The position numbers were made by a program, and so were the translations under genes. The notes under the pieces are model-generated. The model did not search any database, was not told where the DNA came from, and worked only from the letters and a program-made list of their open reading frames with translations. A stretch of DNA of 64,000 nucleotides. Source: CAVWSM01 sp963757805 (GTDB taxonomy: Bacteria > Actinomycetota > Actinomycetes > Jiangellales > Jiangellaceae). The stretch is taken from NCBI GenBank assembly GCA_963757805.1, contig CAVWSM010000006.1, positions 806,001 through 870,000 of the forward strand, in the 5' to 3' direction. This document shows, piece by piece, positions 1 through 5,962 of this stretch; within the stretch, counting starts at the first letter, position 1; each line of letters starts with the position of its first letter.

Positions 1-504
1 CTGCACCCGGCCGTCGTCGACGAGCAACCGGGTCACGAACCATTCGTCGTACCGGGTGATGCTGCCGAACTGCAACGACGTCTGGAACAGCGTGTGCAGC
101 ATGTGGAACCCGGTCTTGTCGGCTGCGAACCAGGTGCGCTGCTTGGTCATCCCTCCGAAGGGCCGTACGGCGATGTGCCCGTCGGGCTCCCTGCTCCAAG
201 GGCAGCCCCAGTGCTCGAGCTGCAGCAGCTCGCGCGGGGCCTCGTCGATGAACGCCTCCACGGCGTCCTGGTCGCAGAGCCAGTCTCCGCCGGCGACGGT
301 GTCGTGGAAGTGCTCCTCGAAGCTGTCGTCCGCGGCGATGACACCCGCCGCGCCGCCCTCGGCGGACACCGTGTGACTGCGCATGGGGTACACCTTCGAG
401 ACCACCGCCACATCCAGGCGAGGGTCTACCTCGGCGATGGCGATCGCCGCCCGCAGGCCCGCTGCGCCACCGCCGACCATGACGATGTCGTGACCGCTCG
501 TCAT
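1..504 (-). CDS. Succinate dehydrogenase/fumarate reductase flavoprotein subunit, N-terminal part (cut by window edge)
   Basis: Read on the minus strand, the first 168 codons encode a typical FrdA/SdhA N-terminus. There is a GGGAAGLRAA dinucleotide-binding loop near residue 11, then MRSHTVSAEGGAAG near residue 42. In this family the His of SHT carries the covalently bound FAD. The conserved stretches GGDWLCDQD, HWGCPWSR, TWFAADKTGFHMLHTLFQTS and FVTRLLVDDG follow in the usual order. The enzyme interconverts succinate and fumarate and feeds electrons into the menaquinone pool at the membrane. I chose the ATG at 502-504 because it lies just before the flavin motif. The C-terminal two thirds and the iron-sulfur and anchor subunits lie outside the window. 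SdhA and FrdA cannot be told apart from this fragment. Confidence 0.9.
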   Translation of the reverse strand, partial: MTSGHDIVMVGGGAAGLRAAIAIAEVDPRLDVAVVSKVYPMRSHTVSAEGGAAGVIAADDSFEEHFHDTVAGGDWLCDQDAVEAFIDEAPRELLQLEHWGCPWSREPDGHIAVRPFGGMTKQRTWFAADKTGFHMLHTLFQTSLQFGSITRYDEWFVTRLLVDDGRVQ

Positions 505-586
505 CACCAGCCCGCAGACAGGTCGTCAGCCCGACAGTGATCCTGCCACGTCTGGTGTACCCGGCAACTTGGCCGGTTATGCCTGC

Positions 587-820
587 TTAGGCCAGGTGCT
601 CGCCGTCGTGTCCGTCGTCGAGCACCCGACGGTCATGGCGTACGACGCGATGCTCGACGCTCCCGTCGTGGTACTCCTCGCGATTGCTGCGGCAGCCGCA
701 GCCGAAGCGCCGCTCCTCCGAGACCAAGCCTTGCTGGTCTTCGTCGGTGAGGACTTCGACGCTGCCTACCTTGCCGCAGGGCGCTTGCCGGTCCGTGAGT
801 CGCGAGATCGTGGCCGTCAT
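587..820 (-). CDS. Small hypothetical protein with a CGC motif
   Basis: A 77-residue reading frame starts at the ATG at 818-820 and ends just upstream of the flavoprotein gene on the same strand. The product is very polar and His/Asp/Arg-rich near its end (EEYHDGSVEHRVVRHD, then repeated HDG). A short FGCGC segment lies near residue 41 and a single Cys at residue 15. These Cys and His residues could bind metal, but the spacing matches no finger I know. No strong ribosome binding site is visible. Its composition looks more like a real small actinobacterial protein than a shadow frame, and no competing frame covers this stretch convincingly. Function unknown. Confidence 0.5.
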   Translation of the reverse strand: MTATISRLTDRQAPCGKVGSVEVLTDEDQQGLVSEERRFGCGCRSNREEYHDGSVEHRVVRHDRRVLDDGHDGEHLA

Positions 821-986
821 CTGCCCACATCCCTTCGCGCGGTGATGCTGCCCAAGGCCCGAGGACACCAGAGTGCCCTCTGCGGCGGCACAGGGGAAGC
901 CGAAATCTCGGCTGCCGCGCCATCCATCGGGGGGTCTCGCACGTACTACGGACGGCGCATCGGCAGTGCCGACCCAAGGAGGGGTC

Positions 987-2366
987 ATGGTCGGACGGCG
1001 AGCACGACGCGTACTTCTTCTCTCGGCCGGTCTGGTGCTGGCAATGACGGTGGTGGTGCCGGCGGGGGCCCAGCCCCCGACAGACCTCACCGACGACGGC
1101 CAAGGCCATCGCTGGCGGCAGCTGTCCGACACCGTCGGTCTGAGCTGGGACAGCGTCGCGCAGGTCTGCCCTAGCGACGGGGTGTCGCGGTGCTCGGGAA
1201 CAGTCGGCGGCAAAGATCTCACCGGCTGGATCTGGGCCACGCCGGAGCAGGTCGTGGACGTGCTGGGTCTGTACGAGCCAGCCATCCTCACCGCCGACCC
1301 GCCGTCGGTGTCCGGCCCTGATCAGTTCGGGACGGCGAACGATTTCTTGACGGACATGCGCCCGACATTCTCGGTGACGGGCTACAACTTCCACACCAGC
1401 TGGGCTGCTGGGTGGACCGCGTACAAAGACGCGGGCGGCGTGCCGATCCGGGGCGTCGCGAGCTTCGGCTGGTATCCGATCGCCGGCGGCTTCCACGTGG
1501 TGGCCACTCCCCCGAGCCAAGCCCTGGGAACGGGCGCCTGGTTGTGGCGTCCCGCAGGTGAGGACATCACGCCGCCAACCATCACCCCGACAGTCTCCGG
1601 CACACTCGGGAGCAACGGCTGGTACGTCTCCGACGCCACGGTGACTTGGACGGTGAGCGACGCCGAGTCGGAGGTCACGGCCACATCCAATTGCGGCCCC
1701 ACCACGATCGCCACCGACACACCCGGCACCACAGTCACGTGCGAGGCGACATCCAGTGGTGGCACGGCCAGCGCGTCGACGGTCGTAACGCGCGACGTCA
1801 CGCCACCTACCGTGACGTGCCCGTCCCCGACTCCGGTGTTCCAGATCTACCAGCTCGGCGCGCTGGTCCAGGCGACGGTGACCGATGCGACGTCCGGGCG
1901 GTCCAGCCCCCCGGCCGCCAACGGCCTGGGCAACACGAACACGCCCGGCAGTTTCGCGGTGTCGGTCACCGGAGCCGACCGCGCGGGACACCGTACGACC
2001 GTCCCATGCCCGTACGAGGTCGTCATCCCGCCGTGCAACGGACTTGCCCCGACGATCCTCGGCAATGGGCAGAACAACGCCATCACCGGCACCAGCGGCC
2101 GGGACATCATCGTCGCGCTCGCAGGCGCCGACACGATCAACGGTCTGGGCGGCGACGACGTCATTTGCGGCGGCGACGGTCCGGACACCGTCTACGGCGG
2201 TGACGGCAAGGACTGGATCGACGGGGGTGCAAGCCCTGACGACCTCAATGGGGGCAACGGCGACGACTTCATCGACGGTGGGCTGCATAACGACAGCATC
2301 CGAGGCGACGGTGGTCGCGACACCTGCGTGAGTGGGGAGCAGCGGATGAGCAGCTGCGAGGCCTAG
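987..2366 (+). CDS. Secreted protein with Ig/HYR-like region and C-terminal RTX-type calcium-binding repeats
   Basis: The 459-residue product starts with a Sec signal peptide: MVGRRARR, a hydrophobic core, then a likely cut after VPAGAQ. I chose the ATG at 987 rather than upstream ones because AAGGAGGGG lies immediately before it and the signal peptide begins there. The middle (about residues 190-330) has Ser/Thr-rich beta-sandwich segments with the DVTPPTVTCP pattern of HYR/Ig-like repeats. The end (about residues 365-445) has glycine/aspartate nonapeptides such as GGDGPDTVYGGDGKDWIDGG, which form calcium-binding beta-rolls in RTX proteins. The first third is unrecognised. An exported, calcium-stabilised surface or matrix protein is likely; I see no catalytic motif. 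It converges on cimA across a strong terminator hairpin. Confidence 0.85.
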   Translation: MVGRRARRVLLLSAGLVLAMTVVVPAGAQPPTDLTDDGQGHRWRQLSDTVGLSWDSVAQVCPSDGVSRCSGTVGGKDLTGWIWATPEQVVDVLGLYEPAILTADPPSVSGPDQFGTANDFLTDMRPTFSVTGYNFHTSWAAGWTAYKDAGGVPIRGVASFGWYPIAGGFHVVATPPSQALGTGAWLWRPAGEDITPPTITPTVSGTLGSNGWYVSDATVTWTVSDAESEVTATSNCGPTTIATDTPGTTVTCEATSSGGTASASTVVTRDVTPPTVTCPSPTPVFQIYQLGALVQATVTDATSGRSSPPAANGLGNTNTPGSFAVSVTGADRAGHRTTVPCPYEVVIPPCNGLAPTILGNGQNNAITGTSGRDIIVALAGADTINGLGGDDVICGGDGPDTVYGGDGKDWIDGGASPDDLNGGNGDDFIDGGLHNDSIRGDGGRDTCVSGEQRMSSCEA

Positions 2367-2382
2367 CACGCTCTCGACGCGA

Positions 2383-2419
2383 CGGCACCCTGCGTGAAAC
2401 CCACCAACGCAGGGTGCCG
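2383..2419. terminator. Hairpin terminator between convergent genes
   Basis: A perfect 13-bp stem, CGGCACCCTGCGT against ACGCAGGGTGCCG, with an 11-base loop, sits between the 3' ends of the RTX-protein gene (plus) and cimA (minus). There is no long U-run on either strand, which is common for actinobacterial terminators. It probably acts in both directions. Confidence 0.7.
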
Positions 2420-2438
2420 TTGCTGCGGTGGCGGGCCG

Positions 2439-4025
2439 TCAGCGCGGCGGCTCCTCGCCCTGCCGCAGCAGCCCGTACGTGACGCCGTCGACGAGCGCCT
2501 CCCACGACGCCTCGATGATGTTGGGTCCGATGCCAACGGTCTCCCACGACGTCTTTCCATCGCTCATCTCGACCAGCACGCGGGTGATCGCGTCGGTGCC
2601 GTGCGCGGCGTCCAGGATGCGTACGCGGTAGTCGATGAGCTCGAGCTTGTCGATCTCCGGGTAGAGCGTGCCGAGCGCTACGCGCAGCGCGTGGTCGAGC
2701 GCGTTGACAGGACCGTTGCCCTCCCCCGTTGCAACGACTCGTTCACCACCTGCGCGCAGCTTGACCGTCGCCTCGGACGGCACCTCGGGCCGTGACTCGG
2801 TGATCGCCCGCCACGACTCGACCTCGAAGAACGCCGGCCGGACTCCGTCGACCTCTTCGCGCAGCAACAGCTCGAAGGACGCGTCCGCCGCCTCGAAGGT
2901 GTAGCCCTCCGACTCCAGCGCCTTGACCCGCGCCGCGACGCGGGCCACCTTCTCCGGGTCCCCGGTCAGGTCATAGCCCAGCTGGCGGCCCTTGAGCTCG
3001 ATCGACGCCCGCCCGGCCATCTCCGAGACGAGCATCCGCATGTCGTTGCCGACCGACGCGGGGTCGACGTGCTGGTAGAGGTCGGGGTCGACCTTGATGG
3101 CGCTGGCGTGCAGTCCTGCCTTATGTGCGAACGCGCTCGCCCCGACATAGGGCTGCCGCGAGTAGGGCACCACGTTGGTGATCTCGGAGACCGCGTGCGC
3201 GATGCGGGTGGCCTCCTGCAACGCGCCATCAGGCAGCAGGGACAGGCCGCGCTTGATCTCGAGGTTGGCAACGACTGTGACGAGGTCGGCGTTGCCCGTA
3301 CGTTCGCCGTAGCCGTTGAGCGTGCCCTGGACATGGGTCGCGCCCGCGTCGACGGCCGCCACGCTGTTGGCGACACCGCAGCCGGCGTCGTTGTGGGCGT
3401 GCATGCCGACGCGGACATCGGTCGACTCGATGACGTCGCGCACCGTGCGGGTCACGTCGTCGGGAAGCATGCCTCCATTGGTGTCGCACAGGGTCAACAC
3501 GTCGGCGCCGGCCTCGGCGGCGACCCCGAGCACCTCCAGCGCATAGGCGCGGTCTAGCCGGTAGCCGTCGAAGAAGTGCTCCGCGTCGAGAAAGACGCGC
3601 CGGCCCTCGGCCCGCAGGAACGCCACCGTGTCGCGGACCATCGCGAGGTTCTCGTCGAGGGTGGTGCGCAGCGCCAGCCGTACGTGTCCCACGTGGCTCT
3701 TGGCAACGAGCGTCACGACCGGAGCGCGCGAGTCGAGCAGCGCCCGCACCTGCGCGTCGTCCTCGACGTGGACCCCGGCCTTGCGCGTGGCGCCGAACGC
3801 GGCGAGCGTCGCGCGCTGTAACGTCAGCTCCTCGACCGCGCGACGGAAGAACTCGGTGTCCTTGGGCACGGCGCCCGGCCACCCGCCCTCGATGAACCCG
3901 ACGCCCAGCTCGTCGAGGTGACGCGCGATGGCGAGCTTGTCCTCGACGGAGAGCGTCAGGCCCTCCTGTTGAGCGCCGTCGCGCAACGTCGTGTCGTAGA
4001 CGTGAAACTGGTCGCTGCTTGCCAT
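2439..4025 (-). CDS. cimA: Citramalate synthase
   Basis: The 528-residue product condenses pyruvate with acetyl-CoA to (R)-citramalate, the first step of the threonine-independent route to 2-oxobutyrate and isoleucine. The DTTLRDGAQQEG motif near residue 10, GFIEGGWPG, LCDTNGGMLPDD and HAHNDAGCGVANS belong to the HMGL-like TIM barrel of the LeuA/CimA/NifV family. GAQQEG together with EGGWPG is typical of the long CimA type rather than of 2-isopropylmalate synthase. The last 140 residues or so form a LeuA-type regulatory/dimerisation domain, where isoleucine feedback is expected. The start at 4025 sits directly before the catalytic motif; upstream in-frame codons would read through the terminator region. 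A leader peptide and terminator lie just upstream. Confidence 0.93.
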   Translation of the reverse strand: MASSDQFHVYDTTLRDGAQQEGLTLSVEDKLAIARHLDELGVGFIEGGWPGAVPKDTEFFRRAVEELTLQRATLAAFGATRKAGVHVEDDAQVRALLDSRAPVVTLVAKSHVGHVRLALRTTLDENLAMVRDTVAFLRAEGRRVFLDAEHFFDGYRLDRAYALEVLGVAAEAGADVLTLCDTNGGMLPDDVTRTVRDVIESTDVRVGMHAHNDAGCGVANSVAAVDAGATHVQGTLNGYGERTGNADLVTVVANLEIKRGLSLLPDGALQEATRIAHAVSEITNVVPYSRQPYVGASAFAHKAGLHASAIKVDPDLYQHVDPASVGNDMRMLVSEMAGRASIELKGRQLGYDLTGDPEKVARVAARVKALESEGYTFEAADASFELLLREEVDGVRPAFFEVESWRAITESRPEVPSEATVKLRAGGERVVATGEGNGPVNALDHALRVALGTLYPEIDKLELIDYRVRILDAAHGTDAITRVLVEMSDGKTSWETVGIGPNIIEASWEALVDGVTYGLLRQGEEPPR

Positions 4026-4076
4026 GCCTGCCACCTGTGCAGTCCGATTCCTGCCCCGAAAAACAGTCGTGCCCAA

Positions 4077-4105
4077 ACAAAAAAGCCTCTCGCAGGTGCG
4101 AGAGG
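4077..4105 (-). terminator. Rho-independent terminator/attenuator upstream of cimA
   Basis: On the minus strand the sequence reads CCTCTCGC, ACCT, GCGAGAGG, then CTTTTTTGTTTGG: an 8-bp GC-rich stem, a tight 4-base loop and a U-rich tail. It lies about 50 bases before the cimA ATG and after a short Ile-containing reading frame. A complete intrinsic terminator in a 5' leader is the hallmark of transcription attenuation. Confidence 0.75.
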
Positions 4106-4137
4106 TTGCGCGCTCGGTGGTGTTGCTCCCGGCGCGC

Positions 4138-4167
4138 CTACGTAATGATCATGCAGTACGTGGTCAT
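4138..4167 (-). CDS. Putative cimA leader peptide MTTYCMIIT
   Basis: A nine-codon frame, Met-Thr-Thr-Tyr-Cys-Met-Ile-Ile-Thr-stop, precedes the attenuator terminator by about 33 bases. The adjacent Ile-Ile codons fit control by isoleucyl-tRNA supply, and isoleucine is the end product of the citramalate route. There is no Shine-Dalgarno sequence. However, a promoter-like pair ends 8 bases before the ATG, so the transcript could be leaderless, which is common in actinobacteria. The alternative is a chance ORF in an attenuator that senses something else. Confidence 0.4.
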   Translation of the reverse strand: MTTYCMIIT

Positions 4168-4175
4168 CAACTGGC

Positions 4176-4204
4176 AGTCTGGCACACCTGACCGTGATGC
4201 GTCA
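4176..4204 (-). promoter_or_regulatory. Possible promoter of the cimA leader
   Basis: On the minus strand a -35-like TGACGC and a -10-like CAGACT are separated by exactly 17 bases, with the -10 element 8 bases before the leader ATG. The match to TTGACA/TANNNT is moderate. Position and spacing are the main support. Confidence 0.35.
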
Positions 4205-4240
4205 CCGTTGGGGTAGCTCACGAGCGAGGGGGGAACGATC

Positions 4241-5632
4241 ATGCTGATCAAGGAGCACCGCACCGAGGATCTCTGCCGCATGCCGCCATCACCGCGGGTC
4301 AGGTCTCGAATGATGCGTGACCTGGCCAGGCTACGCGAGGCCGCCGGCGACTTCGTCGGGCCGCGGCTACGCGTCGTGGAGCGGCAACCACCAGGCTTCA
4401 ACGACGGCACGATCCTGCCGCCAACGGAGTTCCCCGCCGGCACCGCAGAGAGCACTGTGCGCACGGCGGCGCTGCGGCGGGCACCCCTGCGTGGCACTGT
4501 GCGCGTGCTCGTGGTGCTTGTCGACTTCCCGGACAAGCAGATGAAGCGGACTACCGCTGCCCGGATGCAGCAGCTGTTCTTCTCGACGGGCGAGATGGAG
4601 CACGGCAGCGTCCGGGAGTACTTCACCGACGTCAGCCGCCGCAAGATCAGGATCGACGGCGAGGTCGTGGGCCCATACACCATGCCTCGACCACTGAGTG
4701 AGTACGTCGGTAGCGAGAACGGCACCCAGCGTGCGCAGCCCAACGCCCGCACGCTCGCCGACGACGCACTGACCGCAGCAATTGAAGACGTGGGCGCCGA
4801 CATCAACTGGGACCCATACGACAACGACGACAACGGGTACGTCGACGCGTTCATCGTCGTGCATGCAGGTCGAGGCGCCGAGCAGACAGGTAGCCCGGGC
4901 GACATCTGGTCGCACAAGTGGGTGCTCCCGCAGGCTCGTGCGGTCGATGGGACCAACGTCTACGGCTACCTCACGATCCCGGAGGATGCGCGGCTCGGTG
5001 TGTGCGCGCACGAGCTCGGGCACCTGCTGTTTGGCTGGCCGGATCTGTACGACACCGACTACTCGTCCGAAGGCGTCGGGGAATGGTGCCTCATGGCGGC
5101 CGGCTCGTGGGGGCTCGGCGGTCTCCGCCCGGTGCACCCGTCAGCGTGGTGCAAGGTGACCCAGGCGTGGGTGCCAGTGTCGGCGCCGAGCCGCAACGGG
5201 GCGGTGACCATGCGCGACATCAAGGGGACGGGGCGGATCTACCGGCTCTGGCGCGAGGGCACGGAGCTGCCCGAGCATTTCCTGGTGGAGAACCGCGGCC
5301 AGTCGGGTTATGACGCGTCGCTGCCATCCGGCGGGTTGCTCATCTGGCACATCGACGATGACGTCGACGCCAACACCGACGAGCGGCACTACAAGGTGGC
5401 GCTGATGCAGGCCGATGGTCGCCGCGACCTCGAGCGCGACGCGAACGACGGGGATGCGGGCGATCCATGGCCCGGCAATACCCAGGCTGTGCTTTTCGAC
5501 GAGACCAGCACGCCGGCGTCGACCTCGTACGCTGGCCAGCACACCTGCGTCGCCGTCAGCGAGATCCCGGCGCCGGGCGACGCCATGAAGGTGCGTGTGC
5601 AGGTGCGGTGCCCGGCCGGCACACACGACTGA
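4241..5632 (+). CDS. M6-family zinc metallopeptidase (immune inhibitor A-like)
   Basis: The 463-residue protein has the zinc-binding motif CAHELGHLLFGWPDLYDTDY near residue 255: HExxH, then a Gly and Asp of the M6/metzincin-like extended site. GEWCLMAAGSWG follows, matching the conserved Met-turn region of M6 peptidases. Upstream, GTVRVLVVLVDFPDKQ and FFSTGEMEHGSVREYFTDVS are typical of the family core, and a beta-rich end contains GGLLIWHIDDDVDANTDE. There is no signal peptide or pro-region like that of secreted immune inhibitor A, so it may be cytoplasmic or leave the cell by another path. The ATG is preceded by GAGGGGGGAAC. A short hypothetical gene follows after 9 bases. Confidence 0.88.
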   Translation: MLIKEHRTEDLCRMPPSPRVRSRMMRDLARLREAAGDFVGPRLRVVERQPPGFNDGTILPPTEFPAGTAESTVRTAALRRAPLRGTVRVLVVLVDFPDKQMKRTTAARMQQLFFSTGEMEHGSVREYFTDVSRRKIRIDGEVVGPYTMPRPLSEYVGSENGTQRAQPNARTLADDALTAAIEDVGADINWDPYDNDDNGYVDAFIVVHAGRGAEQTGSPGDIWSHKWVLPQARAVDGTNVYGYLTIPEDARLGVCAHELGHLLFGWPDLYDTDYSSEGVGEWCLMAAGSWGLGGLRPVHPSAWCKVTQAWVPVSAPSRNGAVTMRDIKGTGRIYRLWREGTELPEHFLVENRGQSGYDASLPSGGLLIWHIDDDVDANTDERHYKVALMQADGRRDLERDANDGDAGDPWPGNTQAVLFDETSTPASTSYAGQHTCVAVSEIPAPGDAMKVRVQVRCPAGTHD

Positions 5633-5641
5633 GGGCAGCGG

Positions 5642-5962
5642 ATGGTCCGACCGATCCCCAACCGTTCCGAGGTGCTGTTGCACCCGGTATCGGCGGCTGA
5701 GCCCGGCCCTGCCGATGGGTGGTCGCAGGTGCGCGTCGAGGTTCTGGCGGTGCGGCCGGTGGAAGGCTGGCGCGACCTGCTGTCCGAATGGGAGGGGCGA
5801 ACCTTGACCGCGGTCGTGCCGGAGGCCGCCATGCGCGGGCTCGAGGACACAAGGCCCTGGCACGTCGAGGCATCGCTCGCCGGTCCGGCCACCATGCGTG
5901 TCTTGCCCCCTCGCGATGCCGGCGACGGAGAGCCGCGAGAGTCAAGGCCGAGACAGGAGTGA
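5642..5962 (+). CDS. Hypothetical protein downstream of the M6 peptidase
   Basis: A 106-residue frame begins 9 bases after the peptidase stop, so the two are probably cotranscribed. It starts MVRPIPNRSEVLLHPVS and has alternating hydrophobic strands (VRVEVLAVRPVEG, LTAVVPEAAM, WHVEASLAG) suggesting a small beta-rich fold; no transmembrane or signal segment is visible. Its last 21 bases overlap the end of the convergent regulator gene. I do not recognise the family. The tight spacing suggests an accessory or inhibitor role for the peptidase, which is inference only. Confidence 0.6.
   Translation: MVRPIPNRSEVLLHPVSAAEPGPADGWSQVRVEVLAVRPVEGWRDLLSEWEGRTLTAVVPEAAMRGLEDTRPWHVEASLAGPATMRVLPPRDAGDGEPRESRPRQE

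Noticed and set aside
821..986. Cyclic-di-AMP riboswitch upstream of the secreted RTX protein.
   Set aside because: Actinobacterial wall-protein genes often carry one, but the conserved core sequences are not present here.
633..2369. Long open frame on the minus strand opposite the RTX-protein gene.
   Set aside because: Arginine/alanine-rich shadow of a high-GC coding region; the plus-strand frame has a signal peptide, ribosome binding site and RTX repeats.
4138..4167. Similarity of ATGACCACGT in the cimA leader to the arm of repeat family A.
   Set aside because: Only ten bases match; the inner arm and the palindromic partner are absent, so it is not counted as a copy.
4077..4240. T-box or SAM riboswitch upstream of cimA.
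   Set aside because: No T-box sequence, no SAM-binding core; the short leader plus terminator explains the region better.
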